A DNA stretch of 64,000 bases from Sphingobacterium sp. CZ-UAM (GCF_002000245.1 NZ_MTCM01000003.1:186001-250000); one strand, 5' to 3'. Positions 44,270 to 55,000 are shown, numbered from the stretch's first letter. Numbers and translations are program-made. Notes: generated by a model from the letters alone, not told the origin.

Positions 44270-47200
44270 TTAAAAGTTTAACTGAACACCAAATGATGCA
44301 CTTTTAAAGGTTGGCGTTCCTACCCCAGTACGCCCACTGTTGTAATTCGTTTCATTAAAAATTGAATACCCTTCAACCTCCTCTGGATCGATAGGCAATC
44401 CTCTCAGCTTGTCCCAAGTAAAGAAATTCTCTAAGGAAACATACACTCTTAAATTATTTAGCTTCGCCCGTTTGATCACGTCCTGAGGGAGCGAGTACCC
44501 CAGCGTCAGGTTCTTAATTCTCAAATATGACATATCTAACAAGTAACGGGACTGCACCTGCATATTATTTACATTTGCACTTCCCCCATTATTAAACGCC
44601 GCCGGATAGAATGCGTCCTGATTATCTTTCGTCCAATAATCGTTCACGAAACTAGCTGGCATAGCACCATCTGAAATATTGAACCCTGGGATGGCAAGGA
44701 ATCCTGCTCCCCAAACTTTCCGTTGTCCTACTCCTTGGAAGAAAATAGACAGATCAAAACCTTTCCAATCCGCTGCTGCCCTAAAACCATACTGATAACG
44801 CGGCGTAGAGTTACCAATGATTTTCATATCACCAGGATTATCAATCGTGCCATCACCGTTGTCAATCTCCCCGTCGCCATTTAGGTCTTTGAACTTAACA
44901 TCTCCAGGACCAAAATAAAAATTCGTTGAATTTTGGAAACGCGGCTGATAGACAGGCTTTTCGCCATTCGGCCCTCCTTTTAACAGATAAGCACTCCCAG
45001 TTGCGTACTTACTCATATCCGCATTCATCTCCACCAGCTGCGGGTTACCGTTGCCGTCCAACACGAAATCATTATATTGGTACAAACGGTCTGTCTCATA
45101 TCCCCAAATATCACCATACACCCTACCATCATAATTTACACCAGTGGTCCTTGAAGGCGTGTATCCACTAAATACAGATTTCGCGTCGTCAAAGTTAGCT
45201 CTAAAATTGATTCCTAAACCGTTTTCAAAACGATGGTTGAAATCTATGGCAAGCTCAAACCCCTTTGTCGTCAATGTACCAAAATTTCCAAGCGGCGCCG
45301 GCGCCCCTAAGGTATGCGTAGTGCCCTCTAACGGCGCAAACATATTTTTGGTTTTTTTCTGATACCAGTCAAACGTAAATCCTAATTTATTTTTAAAGAA
45401 TCGCGCATCCGCACCAAAATCCAATGTCTCAATATTTTCCCATGAAACATCTGGCCAGTTCAATTTAGGGGAACCCACTGCATTCAATAAAGCTCCGTTC
45501 ACAATATAATTGATTTGTCCCGCCGACATATTCGCAATATAGAGGTCTGAATCTACGGTTTGATTACCGATAGCTCCCCAAGATCCTCTAAATTTCAACT
45601 GGCTTAGTGCCGATCTCGACCAGTCCATAAATTTTTCTTCCGAAACTACCCAACCAGCTGAAAAAGACGGGTACCATCGCCATTTCAAATCCCCAGGGAA
45701 TTTTGACGCTCCATCATACCGAAGGTTACCTTCAAACAAGTATTTATTCTTATACGCATAGTTGATCCGGCCGAAATACCCCAGCTGAGATTCCCAGTAC
45801 TCACCACCACTACCTGTAATCTGTCCTACAGCCAAATCAAATTGAGGATTTTTAACATCCAATAGATCCGCACGTTGAGTCCAATGGTAAGAACCATCAT
45901 TTGTCACCCGGTTCAACCCTAAAATAAATTTAAAGTTATGATCCTCGTTCAGATCAAGCTCATAAGTTGTGAATGCATTCACAGTATGCTTATGCTCGTT
46001 TTGTGACCGCATATAAATATGATCCTGCGCAGATCCATTAGCCGTATACATGTCATTAGAAAGATCATAAGCCAAACTTGCCCCTTCATCCCCTTTGTTG
46101 ACAACTGCACCTTCTCTATTTACGTAAACAGGATTTCCCTGTGCGTCAAAGCGTTGTTTGGCTGCTACCCATGAGTTTGCCGCCGTATAACGCGTTCCAT
46201 TTTTGCGCCAATTATAGTCTTCATTTGTAAAGGTATAATCAATGTCTACCTTCCAATTCTTCATGATATTAACTGTAGCACCGGCATTTAGGTTAATATA
46301 ATTACGCAGCATAGAAGCTTGATTTGCAGCCTCATTTTCGCTCCATGGGCTTCTTATTGGGTTGTTATTTTCATCATATCCCATTGGATAAAGCGAGCTC
46401 CATCGGTACATATACAACCAAGGATCGGCTGTGGTCGAGTTTGTCGCATAAGGATAAACCTTATTTCGTTGCGCAAACATAGCGCCCCCCCGAATAGTTA
46501 CATACTTATTCAGTTCCGTATTTAAGCGTAGAGCTGCATTATATCGTTTAAATTTATCCGAATCACCCGCTTTCAACATACCGCTCTGGTTCAAAGAACC
46601 GAACGAAGCCGTATATTGCGTTTTTTTAATCGAACCATTCAAAGACAGATTATGCGTCTGAGTGGGTGCCCATTCCCGAACCATATAATCATAAGGATCG
46701 TAAGTTCTGACGCCATATTTTTTCGTTGGCGCTCCTGGGTCAACATACCAATCACGACCATATACGGTTGGATCATCTTTACCGATAGAAGAACCATATT
46801 TTTTATCCCACTCAACAGCTCTTTCGTAACTTTCTTTATTCACTTTATAGAATGCGCCAGTCTCCGTTCCTCCGATGCGATCCAACGCATCAATGGTATA
46901 TTTCAACGCGTTTACGCGGCCCATCTCCAATTTTTTATATGGATTTTGAAACGAGAAATTGTTGGAGTAATTCACCGAAATTTTCTCCGAACTACCTCCT
47001 GTTTTCGTCTTGATCAATACCACACCAAATGCAGCCTTCGCACCATAAATGGACGAAGACGCCGCATCTTTCAATACGGTAATCGATTCGACATCATCAG
47101 GATTTACATACTGAATACTCGGGATTTCAACGTTATCTACTAAAATCAACGGACTACTATTTCCCTGAATAGTTGAGATCGCTCCACGGATACGCATCGT

Positions 47201-47755
47201 CGGGTCAGATCCCACTTCGCCACTTGGTACGGTTACACTAAAACCAGGAGTAGTACCCTGAATTGCTCTTCCGACATCAGCAATCGGACGGCTTTGCAGG
47301 TTTTCTTTTACATTAACTGTTGAAACAGCTCCGGTCAAATTCCCTTTTCGCTGGGTACCGTAACCGACGACAACAACCTCGTCCAGTGCCTGGTCATTGC
47401 TAACCAAAGTCACATTAAGCGAATTCGAGCTGACGACAATATCTTGTGAGATATAGCCCACAGATGAGAATCGCAGCTTGCTCCCCACCGCAGCTGTAAT
47501 TTTGAAATGTCCCTGTGCATCTGTTTTCGTTGACACCTCTCCGCCAATAACAGATACGCTTACATCAGAGACTGGACCTTTTCCATCTGTTACAGTACCT
47601 TGTACTGTATTTTGCACCATACTTTTAGCAGAAGAGTTCAGAAGTGCACCCGTCAATTTAGTGCTATTCAAAGAACCTTCTTTCTTTGTAAAAGAATAGG
47701 ATTCCAAAGGAAAACTCAATCCAAGAGCAACAGAAAATAGTACAAATTTTCTCAT
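44270..47755 (-). CDS. SusC/RagA-family TonB-dependent transporter
   Basis: Outer-membrane TonB-dependent importer of 1161 residues. The signal peptide is followed by about 30 Ser/Asn-rich residues, and then a carboxypeptidase-regulatory-like domain (VQGTVTDGKGPVSDVSVSVIGG, about 52-125). The plug begins ALDEVVVVGYGTQRKGNLTGAV and includes DVESITVLKDAASSSIYGAKAAFGVVLI. The barrel ends TFKSASFGVQLNF. It is the partner of the SusD 13 nt downstream and lies 72 nt after the NamZ gene. At 1161 residues it is the longest of the three SusC proteins here. Confidence 0.95.
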   Translation of the reverse strand: MRKFVLFSVALGLSFPLESYSFTKKEGSLNSTKLTGALLNSSAKSMVQNTVQGTVTDGKGPVSDVSVSVIGGEVSTKTDAQGHFKITAAVGSKLRFSSVGYISQDIVVSSNSLNVTLVSNDQALDEVVVVGYGTQRKGNLTGAVSTVNVKENLQSRPIADVGRAIQGTTPGFSVTVPSGEVGSDPTMRIRGAISTIQGNSSPLILVDNVEIPSIQYVNPDDVESITVLKDAASSSIYGAKAAFGVVLIKTKTGGSSEKISVNYSNNFSFQNPYKKLEMGRVNALKYTIDALDRIGGTETGAFYKVNKESYERAVEWDKKYGSSIGKDDPTVYGRDWYVDPGAPTKKYGVRTYDPYDYMVREWAPTQTHNLSLNGSIKKTQYTASFGSLNQSGMLKAGDSDKFKRYNAALRLNTELNKYVTIRGGAMFAQRNKVYPYATNSTTADPWLYMYRWSSLYPMGYDENNNPIRSPWSENEAANQASMLRNYINLNAGATVNIMKNWKVDIDYTFTNEDYNWRKNGTRYTAANSWVAAKQRFDAQGNPVYVNREGAVVNKGDEGASLAYDLSNDMYTANGSAQDHIYMRSQNEHKHTVNAFTTYELDLNEDHNFKFILGLNRVTNDGSYHWTQRADLLDVKNPQFDLAVGQITGSGGEYWESQLGYFGRINYAYKNKYLFEGNLRYDGASKFPGDLKWRWYPSFSAGWVVSEEKFMDWSRSALSQLKFRGSWGAIGNQTVDSDLYIANMSAGQINYIVNGALLNAVGSPKLNWPDVSWENIETLDFGADARFFKNKLGFTFDWYQKKTKNMFAPLEGTTHTLGAPAPLGNFGTLTTKGFELAIDFNHRFENGLGINFRANFDDAKSVFSGYTPSRTTGVNYDGRVYGDIWGYETDRLYQYNDFVLDGNGNPQLVEMNADMSKYATGSAYLLKGGPNGEKPVYQPRFQNSTNFYFGPGDVKFKDLNGDGEIDNGDGTIDNPGDMKIIGNSTPRYQYGFRAAADWKGFDLSIFFQGVGQRKVWGAGFLAIPGFNISDGAMPASFVNDYWTKDNQDAFYPAAFNNGGSANVNNMQVQSRYLLDMSYLRIKNLTLGYSLPQDVIKRAKLNNLRVYVSLENFFTWDKLRGLPIDPEEVEGYSIFNETNYNSGRTGVGTPTFKSASFGVQLNF

Positions 47756-47827
47756 TGATTATAGAGTTTTAAAAATAAATGATCTAGTTAATATTGTTAG
47801 TTATTCGTTCCTACTGTTTATTATAAG

Positions 47828-49069
47828 CTATTCAAAATCAGCATACAGCAGATATTTTTTACGCATACTTTTATAAGCTTTTAAATCATCCGCCCAGGAA
47901 GCCCTGATTTCGGCCTCAGACATTCCGGCTATGATCTGCTTACGCAATTGATCTGTTCCGGCGAGCTTGTCAAAAAATTCCGGTCTAGCGAAAAATGTCG
48001 CCTTATCCGGCGTCTTGTTGTAAAAGTCGAGCAAATATTTTAAAGTAAATTTTTGATCATCAGGATTCAGCTCCCTTAGATCAATACCATAATTTTTAGC
48101 CCCTTTCCCCTCCACATGTTTTGACATACCATGACGTTCACCCGGCGTAAACACAAAAGAGCCATACACAGGATTTGTATACCCCAACACCTGGAAAGGC
48201 CAATCTGTACCGCGCCCTACCGAAATATCTGTTCCTTCAAACAAACATAAGGAGAGATACAAACGCACAGAAAGCTGGTTTGGCAAACTCGGCGAGGGAA
48301 TGATCGGCAGGTTGTACATCTTTTTATGATCCCAATTTTGAACTTTTACGATTTGTAGATCAGCCTGACGTCCATTTTCCAGCCATTTTTCACCATTGAT
48401 CATCTGTGCTAGTTCGCCAATGGTCAAACCGTGAATCATCGCGATTTTATGCCAGGAAACATCAGACTTAAATTTATCGTCATGCCGCACAGGTCCATCC
48501 ACCTGATCACCATTGGGGTTGGGACGATCCAAGACAACCAGTTTTTTATTATGCTTTGCACACAATTCCATCACCCGGTGCAAAGAAGTAATATAGGTGT
48601 AGAATCGTGCTCCGACGTCCTGCAAATCAAAAATCATAACATCAATAGAATTGACAATCGAATCCTGTTTTTTATTTCCCCCGTACAGGGTAAATAAAGG
48701 CAGGCCTGTTTTTTGATCGACATCGTTACCAAATTTCTCTCCGCGCTCTACGTTACCACGAAAACCGTGCTCTGGTGCAAAGGCAAACTTCAGATCAACT
48801 TTATTTTCAAGCAAAACATCCACCAGATGCCGTTTATCACTCCCCACAATTGAAGTCTGATTGCCCATAATTCCAACTTTCTTACCTTTTAACTGTGGCA
48901 GATACAAAGACAGCTGGTCAGCCCCCGGGGCGATCGTGCTTTTCTTGCTAATTGATAGCGTATCGCTATTTTTTGTATTTAGCCGTCTTGCTTTCAGTGA
49001 ATTCCCGCAAGAGAAAAAGGCGACAAGAGATAGTACACAGGCTAATTTTAGTAAGGCATATTTCATCAT
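47828..49069 (-). CDS. namZ: DUF1343 exo-beta-N-acetylmuramidase (NamZ-like) lipoprotein
   Basis: Family GH171 (DUF1343) enzyme expected to release MurNAc from the non-reducing end of peptide-free peptidoglycan glycan. The 413-residue protein has a lipoprotein signal with Cys in LVAFFSCGN. Family motifs: KVGIMGNQTSIV, FAPEHGFRGNVERGE, MIFDLQDVGARFYTYI, and FEGTDISVGRGTDWPFQVLG with the conserved Glu. I start at the ATG at 49069 (a second Met follows immediately); the frame runs on to 49111, but that part lies within a promoter repeat. It heads the operon with SusC and SusD. MurQ and a MurT-like carrier in the next unit would process its product. Confidence 0.9.
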   Translation of the reverse strand: MMKYALLKLACVLSLVAFFSCGNSLKARRLNTKNSDTLSISKKSTIAPGADQLSLYLPQLKGKKVGIMGNQTSIVGSDKRHLVDVLLENKVDLKFAFAPEHGFRGNVERGEKFGNDVDQKTGLPLFTLYGGNKKQDSIVNSIDVMIFDLQDVGARFYTYITSLHRVMELCAKHNKKLVVLDRPNPNGDQVDGPVRHDDKFKSDVSWHKIAMIHGLTIGELAQMINGEKWLENGRQADLQIVKVQNWDHKKMYNLPIIPSPSLPNQLSVRLYLSLCLFEGTDISVGRGTDWPFQVLGYTNPVYGSFVFTPGERHGMSKHVEGKGAKNYGIDLRELNPDDQKFTLKYLLDFYNKTPDKATFFARPEFFDKLAGTDQLRKQIIAGMSEAEIRASWADDLKAYKSMRKKYLLYADFE

Positions 49070-49087
49070 AAATAGACTATTTGCTCG

Positions 49088-49112
49088 TGCATAAATTGCA
49101 TTTTTATGCATG
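49088..49112 (-). promoter_or_regulatory. TTTATGCA inverted repeat upstream of namZ
   Basis: TGCATAAA (49088-49095) and TTTATGCA (49103-49110) form an inverted repeat with a 7-nt centre. The right part GCATTTTTATGCATG (49098-49112) is identical over 15 bp to 42307-42321. It lies 19 to 43 nt upstream of the namZ start. Likely operator for the same regulator. Confidence 0.5.
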
Positions 49113-49190
49113 AATAATTGAAAATCAGAATAAAAGTAAGTAGAAGTTTTCGTTTTTAAAACAAAATAACTTATAAAAACGCAAAAGAAA

Positions 49191-49206
49191 GTAAGTGTTT
49201 ACTTAC
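49191..49206. promoter_or_regulatory. LacI-like palindrome in the namZ/amidase gap
   Basis: GTAAGTGTTTACTTAC has perfect 6-bp arms around GTTT, reminiscent of LacI-family operators. It lies in the 443-nt gap 49070-49512, about 120 nt upstream of namZ. A half site (AAGTAAGT, about 49134-49142) is nearer the gene. Apart from these and the TTTATGCA repeat, I see nothing in the gap. Confidence 0.3.
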
Positions 49207-49512
49207 AAATAACGATAAAAACAATCACTACAACACAAACAAAATGAACAAAAAAGCGCTTGAAACCCTAATAATTACCGAAACAGCATTGAATATAGGA
49301 GAGAACCGTAAAGCCAGCAAAAAACAGAAAATAGCGATGCTATGATTTAACATCTCATTAACAATACAGCAAAACAAAGCAAACATGCAAAACGAACTTA
49401 TGCCTTTTGAAGACGCAATATTGACAAGAGCATAAAGTTTTGAAAATTCAAGACAACAAAAAAGCTGGGCAGCAAGCTAATGCCACCGGTTAGCATATCA
49501 ATATATACGGAA

Positions 49513-50163
49513 CTAAGGTAGAGGTTTGAGTTTTAGTTCGACTAGATGACCTCTTAAGGAATGCATAAATTTATCTCCCGGATCATCTTTCCCTGTGATA
49601 TATTTTGGATCAGTTTCCTTCCACCACGAAGTTTTTTTGAAGCGTTGATATTCATGGTGCCCGATCACATATTCAATAGCGTATTTTTTGCTAAGATAAC
49701 GGATCAATTCTTCATTTGCTTTCAATTGGGCATCCGTTAAAGGGTTCTGCCGACTACCTATATTTTCAATACCGATTGCACAATAATTGAGGCCAATGGT
49801 GTGCCGTGCGAAAATTGTATCAGGCAAAAATTGATAGATCGTTCCATCACGGTCGATCACAAATTGGGACGAGACATTGAGTGCACTAGCTTTTGTTAAT
49901 TCCGGCCGCCCTGGTAATTTCACTGGATTGAAAGTATTGAATGTTGCTTTTACACTATTGTTTGCGGTCCAATGCACGACAATCATCCTCGGTCGTATTG
50001 CCGGCGTAGATTGATTTAAGCCGTGCCTATTTTTCAGATAATCCAGCGATAGTTGAATACGCTCCTGATTCCAGGTGATCGGTTTTTGAACAATCTTGGG
50101 TGATTGTGCAAAAAGCGATATTGTCCAAAGGCAATTTAACAGTACAAAAAAGATAGTCTTCAT
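49513..50163 (-). CDS. Exported AmpD-like N-acetylmuramoyl-L-alanine amidase
   Basis: Zinc amidase of the Amidase_2 (AmpD/PGRP) family that cuts the bond between MurNAc and the stem peptide. The 216-residue protein has a signal peptide (to LFAQ-SP), so it works in the periplasm, unlike cytoplasmic AmpD. Zinc ligands: His in MIVVHWTA, His in IGHHEYQRF, and Asp in GKDDPGD, whose Lys is also conserved; the Glu in AIGIENIG is the catalytic acid. It lies downstream of a SusC/SusD operon but beyond that operon's terminator. It would produce the peptide-free strands that NamZ and GHL10 enzymes need. Confidence 0.92.
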   Translation of the reverse strand: MKTIFFVLLNCLWTISLFAQSPKIVQKPITWNQERIQLSLDYLKNRHGLNQSTPAIRPRMIVVHWTANNSVKATFNTFNPVKLPGRPELTKASALNVSSQFVIDRDGTIYQFLPDTIFARHTIGLNYCAIGIENIGSRQNPLTDAQLKANEELIRYLSKKYAIEYVIGHHEYQRFKKTSWWKETDPKYITGKDDPGDKFMHSLRGHLVELKLKPLP

Positions 50164-50176
50164 ACTCGAAGGTATG

Positions 50177-50216
50177 AAAAAAGGCCCGGTTCAAAAAAAA
50201 TAAAACCGGGCCTTTA
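50177..50216 (-). terminator. Intrinsic terminator of the second susC-susD operon
   Basis: On the minus strand AAGGCCCGGTT (50214-50204) pairs with AACCGGGCCTT (50191-50181), A/T-rich loop of 12 nt, followed by TTTTTT. The amidase ATG lies only 13 nt beyond, so amidase expression from this operon would need read-through. Confidence 0.85.
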
Positions 50217-50237
50217 ATTTATCTATATTAGAGAGCA

Positions 50238-52010
50238 TTACTCCTTCGTATCCCACCAGACAGGGAAAGACCAAATATCATCGTTCAACGCATTTGGATG
50301 AGATGCTTTTAAGTTATCGGAATTGTAGTTGATTTCATGCGAAACCTGACGAACCCTTCTAAACTGTTTTCCTTGAGGTATTTTAGTTTGGGCCGCCGCG
50401 GTCACCGTGTATTCATAAGGGACCGACCACCCTGGATATACCGAACTGCTAAAATCATAGCGACGCATATCATTCCAGTTTTGCTGCGAGAACGAAAGTG
50501 CGATAAATTTTTGTGTCATAATTTTAGCCAATGTAATATTTCCAGCCGTACCAATGCCATTATTTAGGAAATTATCAATCTTCGCCTGCGTCATTGGCGA
50601 TTTGCTCGGACTGGCATCCGCATACGAGTTTAGCTTTATATTCATTAAGTCAATATGTGCTTTGATCCCCTCTTTATAGGCATTAAAAGCGCCAGCTTTA
50701 TCCCCCTTATTAAACAAAATCTCAGCTTTAATAAAGCACATCTCCGGGTAAGCAACTAGATGAGTAGGCGCATCCGGACGCGAATAAAATGTACCCGAAG
50801 CAGCAACGGTACCATCTTTCCACCTATAGGTATCTGACACATCACTGTCATAGCCCTTAGAGCTACTCTTAATGGAAACATACACCGTATCTCCCCAACG
50901 TGCCGTATTGGCGCTGTTAATATACCAGGAATGTGGGTTTACTGTACGGCCGTTACTCTGAATAGCTTCATCCTTATCGTTATAAGAGGATGCTATCGGC
51001 CCAGAGTTCATGCGGATAGTAGACTGCATATCCACCCCCTTAGACCGGATCATTTTTTTTGGATAACCATACTCTGCCCAAGGCAATAATTTATCCGCCC
51101 GCGGATCCTCTATGCCTTTATTGTCAAAATTGGTCAATAGATTTTCATACCACTTCGTAACCAATGTATTGGTATTCATACCCGCATTATTAAAAACGAT
51201 GGACGTTTTTACGGGATCCGCAAATAGGATATCCCCTATATTGTCAGTCGCATCATCCATATGGGCAATTACTGTGCTTTCACCTACCGAAGTAGCCGCC
51301 TTATTTAACGCTGCCAGTACATCATCTGGCTTGTATAAAGCGCTCTTTTTCGACAGATTATTTAACCACCTCGCTTTCAATCCATAACACATTTTCAACC
51401 ACTTACTTACATCCCCGCCATTCCAGCTATCACCCGCTGACAACGGCGCAGCAGTGCCAGGCTGAGTCATATTAAAATATTCAATTGCCTTATCAATATC
51501 AGCGAGACAACCTTCGAAGATTACTTTTCCACCATCAAACTTAGGTGTTATGATGGTACCCAAGGCCTCCGTATAAGGCATCTCCCCATACCAATCCGTC
51601 ATTAGCATAAAACCCATGGCGCGGATAGCATGTAACGCCCCCAGATAATGGTAAGCCTTATCAGCCGTAGCCTTATCTTCCATATCTTTAAAATTGGCCC
51701 CTGCGCCAACAAAGAAAAACTGATAGGGTGTGGTAGACATACCTGCTGCGGGGTTCCAGCCAGCAATCATGCTGTTGGATGCAGTACTGTTGACAAATGT
51801 CAGTTGCTGTGTTACAAAACCCGCTCGTGTGCCCGCCGTACCTTGTGCATACATATAATAATGTTGTATCCAAGCCAGACGACTTTGAACCGAAGCAACG
51901 GTACTTGACGGCGTATTAGGATCTATATTGATATCCAACCATTTTTTACTACAGGATGAAAATAAAGTTAGAACCAACAGAAATGAGACTATTCTCTTAT
52001 ATTTATTCAT
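50238..52010 (-). CDS. SusD-like_2 family surface lipoprotein
   Basis: Outer-membrane lipoprotein of 590 residues with lipobox LTLFSSCSKKW. It belongs to the SusD-like_2 group rather than the RagB group: DINIDPNTPSST, then YHYLGALHAIRAMGFMLMTDWYGEMPYTEAL, and the C-terminal WNDMRRYDFS. This subgroup is often paired with transporters for peptides, glycans or unknown ligands. It starts 12 nt after its SusC. The amidase gene immediately downstream suggests a ligand from peptidoglycan, such as a muropeptide, but that is inference. Confidence 0.92.
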   Translation of the reverse strand: MNKYKRIVSFLLVLTLFSSCSKKWLDINIDPNTPSSTVASVQSRLAWIQHYYMYAQGTAGTRAGFVTQQLTFVNSTASNSMIAGWNPAAGMSTTPYQFFFVGAGANFKDMEDKATADKAYHYLGALHAIRAMGFMLMTDWYGEMPYTEALGTIITPKFDGGKVIFEGCLADIDKAIEYFNMTQPGTAAPLSAGDSWNGGDVSKWLKMCYGLKARWLNNLSKKSALYKPDDVLAALNKAATSVGESTVIAHMDDATDNIGDILFADPVKTSIVFNNAGMNTNTLVTKWYENLLTNFDNKGIEDPRADKLLPWAEYGYPKKMIRSKGVDMQSTIRMNSGPIASSYNDKDEAIQSNGRTVNPHSWYINSANTARWGDTVYVSIKSSSKGYDSDVSDTYRWKDGTVAASGTFYSRPDAPTHLVAYPEMCFIKAEILFNKGDKAGAFNAYKEGIKAHIDLMNIKLNSYADASPSKSPMTQAKIDNFLNNGIGTAGNITLAKIMTQKFIALSFSQQNWNDMRRYDFSSSVYPGWSVPYEYTVTAAAQTKIPQGKQFRRVRQVSHEINYNSDNLKASHPNALNDDIWSFPVWWDTKE

Positions 52011-52022
52011 GACTCTTCTATC

Positions 52023-55000
52023 TTAAAATCTAAAATTTAAACCAAACATGACACCAGCGGTACTTGGCACCCCATTGTAATCTATACCGACCGAACTAGA
52101 TCCCGTGACGCCAGATCCCGCAGCGGAAGCTTCCGGATCGAGACCTTTGTAGTTGGTCAACAACCAGAGATTAGTACCAGTCAAGGTAGCTGTAAGACCT
52201 TTAACCACTTTGGAAACACCAGCGTTCTTCAGGAGACCATTCGAAAAGTTATAGGACATTGAGATATTCCTCAAGCGCAACCAGTTTGTCTTCACCATAA
52301 AGTTCGCGCTTTCCCGGGCATAGAAATCACTCCAATAATCTTGGATAATTTTCCGTCCACTTGTTGATACACCTTTAATAGTATACATCTGATCGGCCAA
52401 GAAAGTGAATGTTTTGTTTTCGTACACTGGAGCGTCATTTGTTCCGCCGTTACGGATAGCACCATCCAAAATTAACTGATCACGATCCTCGGTCCGCTTG
52501 CTCATACCATTGATTGTCATTGCGTAATCCGTACCATTATAGATATCACCACCTATACGGAAATCAAAAAGGAAAGACAGATTAAAATTTTTATAAGTCA
52601 AGCTGTTATTGAACCCACCCGTCAGCTTAGGCTCACGGTTTCCGATATTATACGTCGTCTGATTGTCACTAGTCGGCATACCTGTATTGGCATCCAAAAC
52701 AACTTTTCCATCGGGCGTACGGGTCCATTGCGAACCTGAGATTCCCATAAAATTTCCTCCGTTAAAGGATGCAGCTTTCGCATTTCCCACCTGCACATCT
52801 GTGACATACAAAATGTTGACACCTGCAAGCAAGTTGTCTACTGTCCCTTTATTTCTGGACATATTTAACGTAGATTCCCAAACAAAGTCATTTTTCACGA
52901 TCGGCTTACCAGTTAAGGACAACTCCATCCCTTTATTGTAGATATCTCCACCGTTGACCGAGATGAAAATATAACCTGTCGACTGTCCCAAACGCGGTGA
53001 CAGGATCTGGTTATAGGAATTATTGGTGTAGTAGGCATAATCCACGCCCAATCGCCCTTTAAAGAAGCGCAGTTCAGCGCCGACTTCAAACGAACCTGTT
53101 GTTTCAGGTTTTAAGAACGGATTACCTTTCTGCCAATTATTTCCAGCACCGACAATTCCACCTAAATATTCAACAGGTTTCCAAAGGTAGGTATTGGTCA
53201 CATACGGGTTTGCATCTTTACCCACTCGCGCCCAGGAAGCTCTCAACTTTCCGAAATCCAGCCAGTCTGGACGACTGTCTTTCATCAGTTCGGTAAACAC
53301 AAAGCTACCGCCAACAGAAGGATAAAAATAGGACCTATTGTCTACTGGCAGAGTTGAGGTCCAATCATTTCTTCCCGTAACATTCAAAAACAACATATTT
53401 TTATAGGAAGCCCTTAACTCACCGTACAAACCAAATAGGCGTTTTTTTGTATTGTTCACTGCAAACTGTTTATTCGCCGCAGCTATATTTTCGAAACTGT
53501 AAAAATTGTCAACCTCAAAATGATAGCCCATTCGGCGGTTTGTTGTTGTCTTGGTTTGCTCAGAGAAAAATCCAACTAAAGCACCTAGATCAAAATCACC
53601 TACCTTTTTATTGAAATTGGACATGATATTGGAAGACCAATAGTTGTATTTGAAATCACTTTCCGACATCATACCTTTTTGCCAAGGTTTCTTAATTGCA
53701 CCACCTTCACCGATAATCGTTGAGTTTTTAGTCAGATAGCTATCCATCCCGACACGATAGGTCAGGCTCCACCAATCAAAAATAGGCATCGTTGCATTGA
53801 TACTACCCGTGATACGCTCTGTATTATCCCCTAATATATTCCGGTTAATGGTCCAATACGGATTTTCGATATCAGATTCCAGCGGCTGGCGCCCCTCAAA
53901 CATCCGATATTTCGTCCCGTCATCATTGAGGTACTTTTTCATGTTATCGCTACGCGACCAGCTGTACAGGGATTCCATCGCACCCGTACCACCAGATCCC
54001 CATAGCCCAGCAGATGTCAAGGTTTTATCCGTATTTGCCAACGAATATCCGACATTGGCGCCTACCGTCAACTTACCAAATTTCTGATCGCCGTTAAAGC
54101 GGAAGGTGGTTTTGTCAAAGCTTGTATTAGGCACAATACCCTTTTGATCAAAGCGGGAACCAGACAGGTAGAATGATCCATTTTTATTTCCACCTGACAA
54201 ATTAACGGTATTGTCAAATACCGTCGAATGCTGGAAGAAATCTTTCACGTTATTATAAACAACATCATTACTTCCAAACTTCTCGCCCCAGGATTGCGTA
54301 GTATAATCATCTAGTACACCAGCACTGTTGTAATAGCCGCGTTTATATTTTCCTTGTTGCTCCGGCAACCGGTTAACCCAGTTATTTGAAAACCTACTTG
54401 AAAAACCAATCTCAGTACGTCCCTCCTGTCCCTTTTTCGTCGTAATAATAATGGCTCCCGCAGCAGCTCTTGATCCGTATAAAGCAGCGGCAGCCGGGCC
54501 TTTTAATACCGATACATTATCGATATCTTCTGGGTTTATATCCATGACACGGTTGCTGTTTGAGGTTGCTGTCGCTTGTGCTCCATCGAAGGCACTATTC
54601 CCGCCTATTACCGTGGAGTTATCGTAGATCACACCATCGACAACAAATAAGGGCTGGTTATCCCGTTCAAGAGAAGTACCGCCGCGAAGAATAATCTGTG
54701 CACCGGCACCAGCCGAACCCGACGCCTGAGTCACATTAACACCGGCAATCTTACCAGCTAGAGAGTTAACCACATTAGCCGTTTTATTCTTCATCAATTC
54801 ATCAGCCTTGATATCTTGAACTGCATAACCTAACGCTTTCTTCTCTTTCTTTATCCCCATCGCTGTCACAACCACCTCTTCCAACGCTTCCTCACTTCCA
54901 GAAAGTGAAATATTAACGGTAGCATCTGAACCCACAAGCTGCTGTTTTTCTTTCGATCCAACAGCCCGGAAAATTAAAATATCCCCTGGCTCGGCTTTAA

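Noticed and set aside
49244..49345. 33-codon plus-strand frame starting MNKKALETLII in the namZ/amidase gap
   Set aside because: Too short and without a supporting promoter, homologue or neighbour that I can recognise. It could be a small protein, but there is no positive evidence.
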